Notes under the pieces: generated by a model
Seen by the model: only the letters and a program-made list of their open reading frames with translations
Databases searched by the model: none
What the model was told of the DNA's origin: nothing
Part shown: piece by piece, positions 17,025 through 26,222 of the stretch
How positions within the stretch are numbered: position 1 is the first letter of the stretch
Layout: each line of letters opens with the position of its first letter
Program-made: the position numbers and the translations under genes
Source of the DNA: a candidate division Zixibacteria bacterium RBG-1
GTDB taxonomy: Bacteria > Zixibacteria > MSB-5A5 > DSPP01 > RBG-1
NCBI GenBank assembly: GCA_000447245.1
Contig: AUYT01000001.1
Location: forward strand, 1,606,001-1,670,000
Length of the DNA stretch: 64,000 nt
Direction: 5' to 3'

Positions 17025-19229
17025 GGGTGCTGAAGACTTGTAACGGCTTAAAAATTTTTGGATTTCCGCATCCAAGTGGTCCATTCCAAAAATACTCTTA
17101 AAACCCTTTTTACGGGCTTCGATAAATCTTTCCAAATGCTTTATTACTTGAGGAGTTATTTTCTTGGCCAGGCCGTTTAAAGCCGCAATTTTTATATCAT
17201 CACTGATTTTTCCCGCTATCCCCCAGTTTTCTTTCTCTTTGCCGGTTACGATATCTGTCATAAACTGCCAGGCCTTCTCTCCGTTGATTTTGGTCAAACT
17301 TTTTATGACCTCCCAGCGGTCTTCTTTTTTGAACGAGAAGCTGTTTATCAGAGGTTCAACTGCCTTAGGATTCTGTAAAATTCCTAAGGTCTCTATGGTG
17401 ATTTTGCGTATGCTAGCATTCTGGTCTTCTAAATAATGCAGAAGATATCCGATTACCAAATCCGGCTTTTGTTTTTCCAAAGCTTTTATCACTTCCTGCC
17501 TCACACGGAGGTCCGGGTCATCTTTTAATTTTACAATGATGTTGACTGAGGATATATCCACAAAATTCGCTAGGACAAATAAAGCATTCCTGACTTTATA
17601 CCAACTTTCGTTGGTGAGTTGTTGAGAGTTGGGTCTACGGGCAAAATTTCTTCGTTCACTGAGTTGTCTATTCAATACCGGTATAACCGGTTCTCCGATT
17701 TTAATTAACATTCTTAGGGAATTCAATCTCACTATGCGATCCTCAACCGCAAAAATCTCCGCTAATTTTTGTGCCACCCCTTCAGTACCTAAGAGAAATA
17801 ATATTTCCTCAATAATTTTGGTTTCCTTAGAAAAACCAGAAGCCAAAAGATGCACCACCAGCTGATCGGCTATGGCATAGCTTCCAATTTCCTTGATAAC
17901 ATTCAAAATCTCTTTCTCCTTTTCTTTGGGGAAGGAGGGCTGATTTTGGTAATCCCACTTCAGGCAGGTCAGAATATCTTTGGCTTCGGTATAGTTTTGA
18001 TTTTTGACTAAAACCGGGAAAACCAGTTTAAATAATTTGGCTATTTCTGCTAACTGGTGAGGAGAGATGTTGGAGATTTTTACTTTGTCATGCAATTTAT
18101 TTTTAATGGTCAGGAATAACTCATCATTTTTTTCAACCAGGGAGTGATTTACCATAACCGCCAAAGCCAGGGAAGCCGGCGAACGGACATTTTCCAGGCC
18201 GGATTCTAAGTCCGTGAACAGTCTTTCCACAATGTGAACCAGCAGCTTGGGATCTTTTAACTTTTGAATATTCTGGGGCAGCGTTCTTAACTCTTCCAGG
18301 GTGACCAGGCCCAAACTGATGTTATTGATGACCTGCATCACTTCGGTTATATTTTTATTTAGGGACGACCAGCGCTCCCCCACGATCTCCTGAAAGTATT
18401 TATCGTTGACCATTTTGAAGCGCTCCAAGAGTTTTTGCAAATGGGGAAGAAAGACCTTTTTATTTTCCTGCTCCAATATATTTTTCAGAAGCTTTAAGGC
18501 CTCTTTTTTCTCTGGGTCTTGTTGGCTTAGGTTTTTTTCCAAATTCTTCTGCAGATTTTGGGCAATTAACTGAATCAATTGCTCGTCGGTAAATTTTTGT
18601 AATTGTTCCTTGGCTGATTTTACCAAAAAACTGGCGTCTACGGGCACACCAAATTTCTCCTTTATTTTTTGCTCCTGAAAGGATACATCAAACAGTAAAT
18701 CCTTTAAAACCCGAGGATTATTCTTCAAAGCCAGGGCGATTTCATCTTTGATTTCAATGTTAGTGGCCGCATCTCCGGAAACCACCTTCTCCTCTTCCCC
18801 TACTAACTCATAGTGCAGCTGGTTGACTTTGATGGAATCCACGCCATTTTCAGCTAAATACTGGGGTAAGTTGGGCGGCGGAGCTTTGGGGTCCAGACCT
18901 ACAAAAAATCTTAAAAAAGTTCCCAGCCGGGTCTGGTTTAATTCAGAGGTAAAGTTGAGGGATTTGACATTACATTTATTCAAGGTCTGGCTCAAGACCG
19001 AACCGCTTATGGATTCTTCAAGCGTGACTCCGTTTATGACCAGTTTATTTTCGATTAGAGTCAGGATGGCCTGCCCTTCATTGTCCAAAATCTTACGCAG
19101 AACCTCGAAGGGCCGGTTAACCGCCTGCTGGGAGGAGGGGTGTTCGGGAGGATACATAGACAGCCGCTTAATAGCGGCATTCAGGAATTTTATGAAACTG
19201 GAATAAAGCTCTTCAGTTTTTACAGGCAT
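17013..19229 (-). CDS. HEAT-repeat protein 2, paralogue of the protein at 10.9-13 kb
   Basis: The 738-residue protein, predicted cytosolic, opens with a helical SFIKFLNAAIKRLSMYPPEH segment and a beta-rich ILTLIENKLVINGVTL element. A long helical middle and HEAT repeats near the C-terminus follow (VRQEVIKALEKQKPDLVIGYL, IRKITIETLGILQNPKAVEPL). Its domain order and the sentence RRN(F/-)...W-Y-K-(V/I)-R-N-(A/T)-L match the downstream HEAT protein, so the two are duplicates that flank the membrane genes. No catalytic motif is visible. Its presence with BamA- and BamB-like genes suggests a cytosolic scaffold for an envelope process; this is inference only. Confidence 0.75.
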   Translation of the reverse strand: MPVKTEELYSSFIKFLNAAIKRLSMYPPEHPSSQQAVNRPFEVLRKILDNEGQAILTLIENKLVINGVTLEESISGSVLSQTLNKCNVKSLNFTSELNQTRLGTFLRFFVGLDPKAPPPNLPQYLAENGVDSIKVNQLHYELVGEEEKVVSGDAATNIEIKDEIALALKNNPRVLKDLLFDVSFQEQKIKEKFGVPVDASFLVKSAKEQLQKFTDEQLIQLIAQNLQKNLEKNLSQQDPEKKEALKLLKNILEQENKKVFLPHLQKLLERFKMVNDKYFQEIVGERWSSLNKNITEVMQVINNISLGLVTLEELRTLPQNIQKLKDPKLLVHIVERLFTDLESGLENVRSPASLALAVMVNHSLVEKNDELFLTIKNKLHDKVKISNISPHQLAEIAKLFKLVFPVLVKNQNYTEAKDILTCLKWDYQNQPSFPKEKEKEILNVIKEIGSYAIADQLVVHLLASGFSKETKIIEEILFLLGTEGVAQKLAEIFAVEDRIVRLNSLRMLIKIGEPVIPVLNRQLSERRNFARRPNSQQLTNESWYKVRNALFVLANFVDISSVNIIVKLKDDPDLRVRQEVIKALEKQKPDLVIGYLLHYLEDQNASIRKITIETLGILQNPKAVEPLINSFSFKKEDRWEVIKSLTKINGEKAWQFMTDIVTGKEKENWGIAGKISDDIKIAALNGLAKKITPQVIKHLERFIEARKKGFKSIFGMDHLDAEIQKFLSRYKSSAPLSA

Positions 19230-19444
19230 ATCTCTTCCTTATTAAGCCAAAAAGTCATATATATAAATCGACTGAAATGGGATATTATATAATAAAAATT
19301 GTGACAGATTTCGTCTTAATTCCGATTAAAAAACCCCTTAAAACTCAAGGACTTAGAGCGTATTCTGAAATTAGTTTGATATCTTTGAAAGTGAGGATGT
19401 TATTAGGGAGACTCGGAAAGTCAAAAAATCAAAGTTTCAATTGC
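19230..19444. other. Non-coding spacer upstream of the HEAT operon
   Basis: AT-rich leader region without a convincing gene; a 69-codon plus-strand frame here lacks any support. A minus-strand TATAAT lies at 19284-19289 but has no good -35 at 16-18 nt. It is presumably the promoter region of the HEAT/BamA-fusion operon. The remaining part of the 331-nt gap is the repeat at 19445-19545. Confidence 0.5.
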
Positions 19445-19545
19445 ATTTTTTGGTTACCCCTACGCTTACAGCATCCCGTACTTTAGTAGGGACGGGATCC
19501 CGTTGCGCCTACGGCATCCCGCAGGGAAGGGACACCATAGCGCAG
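19445..19545. repeat. Palindrome-rich intergenic element, relative of 7440-7537
   Basis: Reads TTTTTTGGTTACCCC then TACGCTTACAGCATCCCG, followed by two CGGGATCCCG/CGGCATCCCG-like words and GGGACACCAT. The words GCTTACAGCAT, GTGTCCC (as its complement) and CTACGG are shared with the element next to fmdB. It lies just past the tatC stop. Confidence 0.45.
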
Positions 19546-19560
19546 CTATTTGCATACCTG

Positions 19561-20268
19561 CTACTCATTTTTGTTAGTCACTCTGACCAGAATTATACTC
19601 ACTTCATACAGAAAATAGAGCGGCGCTGCTAACATCAGTTGGGAAAATACATCCGGGCTGGGGGTTAGAGCAGCAGCCAGAATTAAGATTATGACAATCG
19701 CGTACTTTCTCCCCTTGCTTAAGGTTTTGTGAGTAATAATCCCTACCTTGCCCATGAAATATGACACAATCGGCAGTTGAAACACTAAACCGAAGGCCAA
19801 AATCATCCAGGATACAAAGGAGATATAATCTTTGACAGAGAGCCAGGGTTTTAATTTATCGGTTTGAAATGAAAGTAAAAACTTTATTCCGACCGGAAGC
19901 ACTAAATAAAAACAGAAGACCGCCCCTCCCACGAAAAAGAAAGTGGCGAAAATTACGGCCGGGATGACCATCTTAGCTTCTTTATCCATTAAACCGGGTA
20001 CTACAAATTGCCATAGCTGATAAAAAACCACCGGAAAACTCAAAATCAATCCGGCGATTAAGGAGATTTTAATGCGGACTGCAAAAGCTTCTGTGGGAGC
20101 CGTAAAATAAATATTATCAACACTCTTGGTCAAAAAATCCAAGATTTTTTCGGAGAACAAATACGCGATTACTGAAAAAAGCAGAATTGAGATTAGCGAT
20201 TTTATGATTCTCCATCTAAGCTCTTCCAGATGAGCCAAAAAAGGCATCTCTTTGGGGTTTTTGGGCAT
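19561..20268 (-). CDS. tatC: Sec-independent protein translocase TatC
   Basis: TatC is the multi-spanning receptor of the twin-arginine pathway that exports folded proteins. The product shows the family hallmark MPFLAHLEELRWRIIKS at the N-terminus, followed by six hydrophobic segments, and F-x-x-P-x-F-Q-L-x-x-V-x-x-Y around FGLVFQLPIVSYFM. The start is uncertain: ATG at 20268 gives MPKNPKEMPFLAHLEEL, and a TTG two codons upstream is also possible. A longer frame starting at 20361 would translate a GC-rich repeat and is unlikely. No tatA or tatB is visible here. Confidence 0.93.
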   Translation of the reverse strand: MPKNPKEMPFLAHLEELRWRIIKSLISILLFSVIAYLFSEKILDFLTKSVDNIYFTAPTEAFAVRIKISLIAGLILSFPVVFYQLWQFVVPGLMDKEAKMVIPAVIFATFFFVGGAVFCFYLVLPVGIKFLLSFQTDKLKPWLSVKDYISFVSWMILAFGLVFQLPIVSYFMGKVGIITHKTLSKGRKYAIVIILILAAALTPSPDVFSQLMLAAPLYFLYEVSIILVRVTNKNE

Positions 20269-20283
20269 TTGCAAGAGTATTTT

Positions 20284-20370
20284 CCCTCTCCTCTTAGGGG
20301 AGGGCAAGGGAGGGGTCAGTAATTTATGAGGAAAACTGACCTCTCCCCTCCCTCTCCTCAAAGGAGAGGG
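20284..20370. repeat. MITE-like inverted-repeat element between nrdR and tatC
   Basis: An 87-bp element whose ends are imperfect inverted repeats of about 35 bp: left arm starts CCCTCTCCTCTTAGGGGAG, right arm ends CTCCTCAAAGGAGAGGG, and the inner ends are GTCAG and CTGAC. The centre is 17-18 bp. A shorter relative, CCTCCCCT-AC-AGGGGAGG, lies at 25255-25272. It carries no ORF of its own and displaces tatC from its promoter region. Confidence 0.6.
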
Positions 20371-20452
20371 GGCACGGAAATTTGCTTTTCAATGTTATCC
20401 ATCCGGTATTCTGGATAACAGACAGATAATAAGAACATTGTTAAAATAATTT

Positions 20453-20905
20453 TCATTCTCCTAACAAACCCTTAAGCTCATCAAAAAATTCATTTTTGTC
20501 TTTAAACTTACGGTAAACCGAGGCGAAGCGCACATAAGCCACCTCATCTACATCTTTCAATTTTTTCATCACCAGTTCCCCGATTTCCTGGCTGGTTATC
20601 TCTTTTTTTGAAAGAGCCAAAAGTTCCTCCTCAATTTCATCCACTATCGATTCCAATTTTTTTTCGCTAATCGGCCTCTTATTGCAAGCCAGAGTCATCC
20701 CTTTTAATAATTTTTGCCGGTCAAACGGCTCTCTGCGGGCGTCATTTTTGACTACCGTTAAAGAGACTGTCTCAATAAATTCATAGGTGGTAAATCTCTT
20801 GCCGCATTTTAAGCATTCCCTTCTTCTTCTGACTGCCCGCCCATCCTGAGCAGTTCTGGAATCCACCACTTTATCTTCTTCGTGACTGCAAAAGGGACAT
20901 TTCAT
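20453..20905 (-). CDS. nrdR: Transcriptional repressor NrdR
   Basis: The 150-residue protein has the NrdR zinc ribbon ([17 protein letters not shown] ... [12 protein letters not shown]) and an ATP-cone domain ([20 protein letters not shown]). NrdR senses ATP/dATP and represses ribonucleotide-reductase genes by binding NrdR boxes; no such gene is in the window. It overlaps the upstream SAM-hydrolase gene by 4 nt. Confidence 0.96.
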   Translation of the reverse strand: MKCPFCSHEEDKVVDSRTAQDGRAVRRRRECLKCGKRFTTYEFIETVSLTVVKNDARREPFDRQKLLKGMTLACNKRPISEKKLESIVDEIEEELLALSKKEITSQEIGELVMKKLKDVDEVAYVRFASVYRKFKDKNEFFDELKGLLGE

Positions 20906-21663
20906 AGCGTTATTTCTACTTTCTCTCCGGTTTCAGTTTTTAACTTTTCACAGGCACTTCCCTGATTGACACCGATTTCCAAAAAACCAGCAGACCTCCA
21001 ATAAGCCAAAATTTCTCCCTTAGCCACATTGCAGAACGGCTGCCTGACATGCAAGATTTTTCCACCTTTGATTGCCCTTATCCTGCTTTTAACTGTTTCA
21101 GGTTGTATATTACTAATCAAATTTCCGAAATTGTCAACCTGAATTACCTCACCGATTAGTTTATTTTTCTTAAATCGGACCCGAGGAATCCTCAACTCAA
21201 CTATTTTGCTAATAGGTTTGCCGAATTCATCTACTTTCACATCTAGGGATAAATAAGCCGCAACCGGTGCAAAGATATCTCTGGCCTGAAAAGTTGAACT
21301 AACCGGATTTAAAAAGAACTTAGAATTAGTCAGATGAAACATTTTTTGAAAAGGTTCATTAATCCAGGAAAAGATTCCATTATCCGGACCTACAAAAACA
21401 TATTTCTCAGTTTGAACCAGAACTGGTTTTCTTTTGCCGCCAACACCTGGATCAACTACTACTAAATGGATTGTCCCTGCCGGAAAATAGCTGTAGAAAT
21501 GTTTCAACGTGAAAGCCGCCGAAATCAAATTGAATGGCTGAAGCTGGTGGGTTATGTCGACTATCTTGACTTCGGAATTGATGCTTAAAATTACTCCTTT
21601 AATCGCTCCGAGAAAATAATCTTTTTCTCCGAAATCCGTAGTTAAGGTTATTATTTTACCCAA
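20902..21663 (-). CDS. S-adenosyl-L-methionine hydrolase (DUF62 family)
   Basis: The 253-residue protein starts [20 protein letters not shown] and contains the [15 protein letters not shown] and [11 protein letters not shown] blocks of the SAM hydroxide adenosyltransferase (DUF62) family, related to bacterial fluorinases. Family members use hydroxide to split SAM into adenosine and methionine. The TTDFG and DPGVG motifs hold active-site residues. The physiological purpose is unclear in most bacteria. It lies 2 nt after the PPC-domain gene and overlaps nrdR. Confidence 0.92.
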   Translation of the reverse strand: MGKIITLTTDFGEKDYFLGAIKGVILSINSEVKIVDITHQLQPFNLISAAFTLKHFYSYFPAGTIHLVVVDPGVGGKRKPVLVQTEKYVFVGPDNGIFSWINEPFQKMFHLTNSKFFLNPVSSTFQARDIFAPVAAYLSLDVKVDEFGKPISKIVELRIPRVRFKKNKLIGEVIQVDNFGNLISNIQPETVKSRIRAIKGGKILHVRQPFCNVAKGEILAYWRSAGFLEIGVNQGSACEKLKTETGEKVEITL

Positions 21664-21665
21664 AT

Positions 21666-22085
21666 TTATAGGTCCAGAAGTTTCAAACCGACATCATCAT
21701 CCAGTGTTCTTTCAATTTTTTTATCAAAAGTGTAGATGAAAAATTCACCGGTGGCATATATTTTGGCGGAGAATAGATGGCCGGCAAAGGCCTTGCAATC
21801 TTTATCGGAGATGGTGATATGGGCGTGCAAAAATGTTTTACCATCAACCCGAGCAAAATTACCGGTCAAATTCCCTATTTCATAATCCTCGTTGAACATT
21901 TGACTGTGATACTCTTTGGTTTCCAATTCATAATATCCTAATTTGACTTCCGTCACCGCTCCCAACCCCACCACAAAACCTGACAGAATATTTTCCCTTT
22001 CGGCAATCTCCACCAAGCTGGAGATTACCTCTTCTCCCCTGAAAAGGCGCACCACATATCCCAGATTGGTCTTTTTGTATTTCAT
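21666..22085 (-). CDS. PPC (DUF296) domain protein
   Basis: A single-domain protein of 139 residues. The PPC/DUF296 signature is visible as GEEVISSLVEIAERENILSG ... GLGAVTEVKLGYYE and HAHITISDKDCKAFAGHL, where the histidines and aspartate are conserved and bind metal in solved homologues. In plants this domain sits beside AT-hooks; stand-alone bacterial versions have no established function. It belongs to the run cutA-PPC-SAM hydrolase-nrdR. Confidence 0.88.
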   Translation of the reverse strand: MKYKKTNLGYVVRLFRGEEVISSLVEIAERENILSGFVVGLGAVTEVKLGYYELETKEYHSQMFNEDYEIGNLTGNFARVDGKTFLHAHITISDKDCKAFAGHLFSAKIYATGEFFIYTFDKKIERTLDDDVGLKLLDL

Positions 22086-22119
22086 TTTATCTGTTTAATC
22101 CACTCAATCTGATGTGAAT

Positions 22120-22440
22120 TTATTCTCTGGTTTCTTTTCCTATCCAATCCAAGTAATTTTTAGACCCTTTATCAATCGGAAGTAAAATTATTTCCGGAGT
22201 TTGATAGCTGTGTATTTTCAAAATTCTATTTTTCAATTTTTCAAACAAAGCGACTTTGGTCTTAATCAGAAGCAAAACTTCTTTTTCTTGATAAAATGTT
22301 TCCTGCCAATTAAAATAAGATTTGACGTTTGGAATTACATTTACACAGGCAGCTAATTTTTCCTTTACTAAAATTTCAGCAATCTTTTGAGCTTCCTTCT
22401 CTGAACCAGCAGTTACCAGTACCACCGCGAATTTCTTCAT
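22120..22440 (-). CDS. cutA: CutA-like divalent cation tolerance protein
   Basis: The 106-residue product carries CutA hallmarks: VTAGSEKEAQKIAEILVKEKLAACVNVIP (in pieces), YFNWQ, and the C-terminal HSYQTPEII(L)LPID. CutA forms very stable trimers and was named for copper tolerance; its function is still debated. It overlaps the thiamine-binding gene by 4 nt. Confidence 0.93.
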   Translation of the reverse strand: MKKFAVVLVTAGSEKEAQKIAEILVKEKLAACVNVIPNVKSYFNWQETFYQEKEVLLLIKTKVALFEKLKNRILKIHSYQTPEIILLPIDKGSKNYLDWIGKETRE

Positions 22441-22739
22441 CTCCTAATCTTTCTTCTCAGAATCTGCTCCACCTCATCCACTTTCCCTTTGATCCTGTTT
22501 TTAGCACCTCTGCGGTCATCAATTCTGATAGTGGTAAAAACCCGGTGGTAATTTTTCCTCAGAAGATTATGACATCTTTTCAAAACAGCAAAAATCTTGT
22601 CCCATTCTCCTTCAATCAAAGTTCCCATAGCGGTAGTCTGATAGGAAAGACCCGATTTATCGATTATGTCAATTATTTGCGAAACCGGCTTGGACAAGGA
22701 TTCTTTCCTCATTGGGATGGCTGAAAATTCTACTAACAT
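22437..22739 (-). CDS. MTH1187-family thiamine-binding protein
   Basis: A 100-residue protein of the MTH1187/DUF77 family, ferredoxin-like. MLVEFSAIPMRKESLSKPVS and GLSYQTTAMGTLIEGEWDKIF are the recognisable parts. Members bind thiamine or related compounds and form tetramers; physiological role not settled. It follows glyA by 29 nt and overlaps cutA. Confidence 0.88.
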   Translation of the reverse strand: MLVEFSAIPMRKESLSKPVSQIIDIIDKSGLSYQTTAMGTLIEGEWDKIFAVLKRCHNLLRKNYHRVFTTIRIDDRRGAKNRIKGKVDEVEQILRRKIRR

Positions 22740-22768
22740 AACCCCTCCTCGTTTATGGCTTGATAAGC

Positions 22769-24037
22769 CTAAACTGAAATTTCAACTTCTTCTAAAATTT
22801 TTTCAGCATAAAGTGGAAACTTCTGACAGAGCTCTTTGACCTCTGCTCCTACTTGCTGATAAATTTTTTCTTGACCTAAATTAGAGATAACTCGGTGGAT
22901 AAATTCGGCAATAACTTTCATCTCTTTTTCTTTCATCCCTCGAGTTGTGACAGCCGGTGTTCCAATTCTGATTCCGGAGGTTATAAATGGTGTCTGCGGA
23001 TCAAATGGAACCGTATTTTTGTTAACTGTCATTCCCGCTTTCTCTAAGGCCTGTTCAATTTCTTTGCCGGTTAATTTCCTTTCAATAAAAGAAATTAGCA
23101 TTAGGTGAGTGTCTGTTCCTCCGGCGACTACATGATAACCATAATTTTTTAAAGATTCGGCTAAAGTCTTAGCATTTTTTACAATCTGCTTTTGATATTC
23201 TTTGAACTCTGGCTTCAGTGCCTCTTTAAAAGCCACAGCTTTGGCAGCAATAACATGCATCAAAGGTCCACCCTGAATTCCCGGCATAACAACCCTGTCC
23301 AAGTCTTTAGCATATTTCTCTTTACACATAATCATTCCGCCTCTGGGACCTCGTAAAGTTTTATGCGTGGTTGTAGTGACAAAGTCTGCATAGGGAATCG
23401 CAGACTGATGTAAACCGGCAATTATTAAGCCAGCAATATGGGCAATATCAGCCATAAAATAAGCTCCAACACTATCTGCTATTTCTCTGAATTTTTTGAA
23501 ATCCATTTCTCTGGGGTAAGCCGATGCCCCGGCAATAATCATTTTGGGCTTATGTTCTTGGGCTATTTTTAAAAGTTCCTCATAATCTATAGTCTCCGTT
23601 TCTTTATTTACTCCATAAGGAATCACCTTAAAAAATCTGCCGGAGAAATTGACCGGATGACCATGGGTCAAATGTCCGCCGTGAGAAAGATTTAAACCCA
23701 AAATTGTGTCACCCGGATTTAGGACTGAAAAATATACCCCCATATTAGCTTGAGAGCCGGAATGGGGCTGCACATTAACATGCTCACAGCCAAAGAGCAA
23801 CTTTGCTCTATCTCGGGCTAAATTTTCCACCACATCCACAAATTCACAGCCGCCATAATATCTTTTCCCCGGGTATCCTTCCGCATATTTATTGGTCATC
23901 ACCGAACCCATCGCTTCCATCACAGCGTAGGAGACAAAATTCTCCGAAGCGATAAGCTCTAATTTGAACGCTTGGCGTTTGGTTTCGTTTAAAATGGCGT
24001 TGTAAACTTCCGGGTCGATTTTTTTAAGGTAACTCAT
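22769..24037 (-). CDS. glyA: Serine hydroxymethyltransferase
   Basis: The 422-residue PLP enzyme interconverts serine and glycine and loads tetrahydrofolate with one-carbon units. It has the substrate-binding [30 protein letters not shown], the PLP-lysine motif [14 protein letters not shown] and the C-terminal [14 protein letters not shown]. Nothing unusual in length or motifs. It sits between a TPR protein gene and the small thiamine-binding gene. Confidence 0.97.
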   Translation of the reverse strand: MSYLKKIDPEVYNAILNETKRQAFKLELIASENFVSYAVMEAMGSVMTNKYAEGYPGKRYYGGCEFVDVVENLARDRAKLLFGCEHVNVQPHSGSQANMGVYFSVLNPGDTILGLNLSHGGHLTHGHPVNFSGRFFKVIPYGVNKETETIDYEELLKIAQEHKPKMIIAGASAYPREMDFKKFREIADSVGAYFMADIAHIAGLIIAGLHQSAIPYADFVTTTTHKTLRGPRGGMIMCKEKYAKDLDRVVMPGIQGGPLMHVIAAKAVAFKEALKPEFKEYQKQIVKNAKTLAESLKNYGYHVVAGGTDTHLMLISFIERKLTGKEIEQALEKAGMTVNKNTVPFDPQTPFITSGIRIGTPAVTTRGMKEKEMKVIAEFIHRVISNLGQEKIYQQVGAEVKELCQKFPLYAEKILEEVEISV

Positions 24038-24046
24038 TTTATTTAT

Positions 24047-24769
24047 CTAGGCAGATTCCTGTTTTAAAGCTTCCAGTTTTTTGATATTAATCTCTGTAAT
24101 AGCACTCTGAAATTTAGCTCCGGCTTTCTCAAAAAGCTCATATGCTTGCTGATAATAAGACAGTGCCTTTTGCCTATCCCCATTACCCTGAAAAATAAAT
24201 CCCAGATTGTTCAAATTATTGGCTGTACCCAAGGAATCATTAATAGCAGTATAAATCTCCAATCCCTTTTGATAATGTTCAATTGCCTGCTCTGTAGCTC
24301 CTTTATCTTTATGGACGGTTCCTAAATTGCTCAAAATAGTGGCTCTATCAGAGTCATCGCCGGTTTTCTGGGCTAAATTGTAAGCTTCCTGATAGGTATT
24401 TATGGCCTCATCAAATTTCCCTTGGGAGTAATAACTGTTTCCGATTGAAATCAAGAAAGCAATTCGCTGTTTTTCATCAGTTTCTGAAGCTAAACATCTT
24501 ACGAATGAATCGATAGATTCCGAGTATTGAGAATCTCGAAGACAGGAATAGGCTTTAATCAATAATTCAATTTTTTCTTTTGAATTAGGGGTTTCTATAC
24601 TTGGAAATGCCAGGGCTTGGTGACTTTCAATTTGTTTTCGCATAGCTTCTTCTATTACCTGATGAAGTCTGGCCTCTTCATACTTTTTTCTTTTATATTT
24701 AATGACAAATTCATAGATATAGAAGACACTAGCTAAGAACCCAATTACTGTAATTACAACTGCTAGCAT
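24047..24769 (-). CDS. Membrane-anchored TPR protein
   Basis: The 240-residue product begins with a hydrophobic helix (LAVVITVIGFLASVFYIYEFV) that looks like a signal anchor, a basic stretch, then at least three tetratricopeptide repeats (for example FDEAINTYQEAYNLAQKTGD and EQAIEHYQKGLEIY and QKALSYYQQAYELF). It is probably an adaptor for protein-protein contacts at the membrane. It lies between rpiB and glyA, with which no functional link is evident. Confidence 0.75.
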   Translation of the reverse strand: MLAVVITVIGFLASVFYIYEFVIKYKRKKYEEARLHQVIEEAMRKQIESHQALAFPSIETPNSKEKIELLIKAYSCLRDSQYSESIDSFVRCLASETDEKQRIAFLISIGNSYYSQGKFDEAINTYQEAYNLAQKTGDDSDRATILSNLGTVHKDKGATEQAIEHYQKGLEIYTAINDSLGTANNLNNLGFIFQGNGDRQKALSYYQQAYELFEKAGAKFQSAITEINIKKLEALKQESA

Positions 24770-24785
24770 ATGCGTTTTTGAATTA

Positions 24786-25229
24786 TCAATCTTCTCTTTC
24801 TCTTTTCTTTATTTTCTCCACTCTTCTCTCATGCCTTCCACCTTCAAAATTAGTAGCTAACCAAGTATCAATAATCTTATAGGCATCATCCACTTTGGTA
24901 AATTCTTGAGAGAGAGACAACACGTTAGCATCATTATGCGAACGTGCCAGCTTAGCCATCTCAGGAGAAAAACATAAAGCCGCTCTGACATTTTTAAATT
25001 TATTAGCCGCAATCGACATCCCTATACCGGATTTGCAGACCAGAACTCCGAAATCAATTTTTTTATCTGAAACTTGGGAAGCTACCTCAAAAGCATAATC
25101 CGGATAATCCACGGAATCCTTAGAAAAAGTCCCTACGTCCTCTGTCTCGATTCCCTTCATCTCCAAATACTTTTTAACCTTTTCCTTCAGCTCGTATCCA
25201 GCATGGTCAGCCCCAATTGCCACCTTCAT
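24786..25229 (-). CDS. rpiB: Ribose-5-phosphate isomerase B
   Basis: A 147-residue RpiB/LacAB-family sugar isomerase of the pentose phosphate pathway. GADHAGYELKEKVKKYLEMKG at the N-terminus, the catalytic Cys in VCKSGIGMSIAANK, and HNDANVLSLS are all present. Downstream it is followed by the TPR gene (16 nt). Confidence 0.95.
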   Translation of the reverse strand: MKVAIGADHAGYELKEKVKKYLEMKGIETEDVGTFSKDSVDYPDYAFEVASQVSDKKIDFGVLVCKSGIGMSIAANKFKNVRAALCFSPEMAKLARSHNDANVLSLSQEFTKVDDAYKIIDTWLATNFEGGRHERRVEKIKKRERED

Positions 25230-25254
25230 CTTTTACTCTTGACCCCTCCTTGAT

Positions 25255-25272
25255 CCTCCCCTACAGGGGAGG
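25255..25272. repeat. Short palindrome, CCTCCCCT-AC-AGGGGAGG
   Basis: Perfect 8-bp stem with a 2-nt loop in the rpiB/ilvE spacer. Shares the C-rich/G-rich words of the MITE-like element at 20284-20370. No T-run follows on either strand, so termination is not indicated. Confidence 0.5.
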
Positions 25273-25306
25273 GAGTATGGTTGCCTAAAGTAACTCTCAT
25301 TTATCC

Positions 25307-26212
25307 TCACTTAACCAAAGTCAGCCATTTGTGTTTATCCTCCTCTTCGTCTCGCACCAGTTTGTTATATTTATCCCTAATCTTAGAGGTCAGCGGACCC
25401 GGTTCTCCACAGCCGATTTTGACTTTATCAATGGAAGTCACCGGAGAGATCTCGGCCGCTGTTCCGGTGAAAAAAACTTCATTGGCAATATACAAAGCTT
25501 CCCGAGGAATATTTTCTTCAATCACTTTATATCCCATTTCTAAAGCCAGTGTAATGACAGTATTACGAGTAACCCCGGGTAAGATCGAAGCACCGTAAGG
25601 TGGAGTTATCAAAGTAGAATCTCTCACAATGAAAATATTTTCACCTGAACCTTCGGAAACATGCCCCGAGACATCTAAGGCAATCCCTTCACCGTAGCCA
25701 TGTTCTCGAGCTTCTAATTTGATCAACTGAGAGTTCATATAATTGGCTGCACACTTGGCCATAGAAGGTAAAGTGTTGGGAGCAATCCTAAACCAAGTGG
25801 AAACACAGGCAGTGGTATTTTCTAAATATTTACCCCATTTATAAACCGCAATGGAAACCTCAATGGGACAGCTAGTAGGGTCAACTCCTAAATGGTGATA
25901 ACCGCGATAAACTAAAGGACGAATGTAGCAATCTTCCAGCTTATTAATTTTTATCAGCTCCACGATAGCTTTTTTCAAATCATCCATTGAGTAAGGAATT
26001 GTCATTCGATAAATTTTACAGGAGTCATATAATCTTTTGAGGTGATCCTCTAGGCGAAAAATTGCCGGGCTGGTTTTGGTCTGGTAGCTTCGAATCCCTT
26101 CAAAAATGGCGGATCCATAATGGAGAGCGTGCGTCAGAACATGAACTTTGGCCTCATCCCAATTGACATACTTGCCATTCATCCAGATTTTGTCTGCTTT
26201 TTCAAAAGCCAT
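25307..26212 (-). CDS. ilvE: Branched-chain amino acid aminotransferase
   Basis: This 301-residue fold-IV PLP enzyme transfers the amino group between Leu/Ile/Val and 2-oxoglutarate. HALHYGSAIFEGIRSYQTK and RLYDSCKIYRM are near the N-terminus, the PLP-Lys lies in LPSMAKCAANYMNS, and EGSGENIFIVRD and LPGVTRNTVITLA follow. It is the upstream-most enzyme by position of the acyl-CoA island, which suggests degradation of branched-chain amino acids, but the same enzyme also works in biosynthesis. It follows the acyl-CoA dehydrogenase gene by 10 nt. Confidence 0.93.
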   Translation of the reverse strand: MAFEKADKIWMNGKYVNWDEAKVHVLTHALHYGSAIFEGIRSYQTKTSPAIFRLEDHLKRLYDSCKIYRMTIPYSMDDLKKAIVELIKINKLEDCYIRPLVYRGYHHLGVDPTSCPIEVSIAVYKWGKYLENTTACVSTWFRIAPNTLPSMAKCAANYMNSQLIKLEAREHGYGEGIALDVSGHVSEGSGENIFIVRDSTLITPPYGASILPGVTRNTVITLALEMGYKVIEENIPREALYIANEVFFTGTAAEISPVTSIDKVKIGCGEPGPLTSKIRDKYNKLVRDEEEDKHKWLTLVK

Positions 26213-26222
26213 GTTACCCTCC

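Noticed and set aside
19277-19486. 69-codon plus-strand ORF in the spacer before the HEAT operon
   Set aside because: No ribosome-binding site, it runs into the palindromic repeat, and the peptide resembles nothing known.
22740-22768. Riboswitch upstream or downstream of glyA
   Set aside because: The gaps around glyA are 29 and 9 nt, too short for a glycine or SAM riboswitch.
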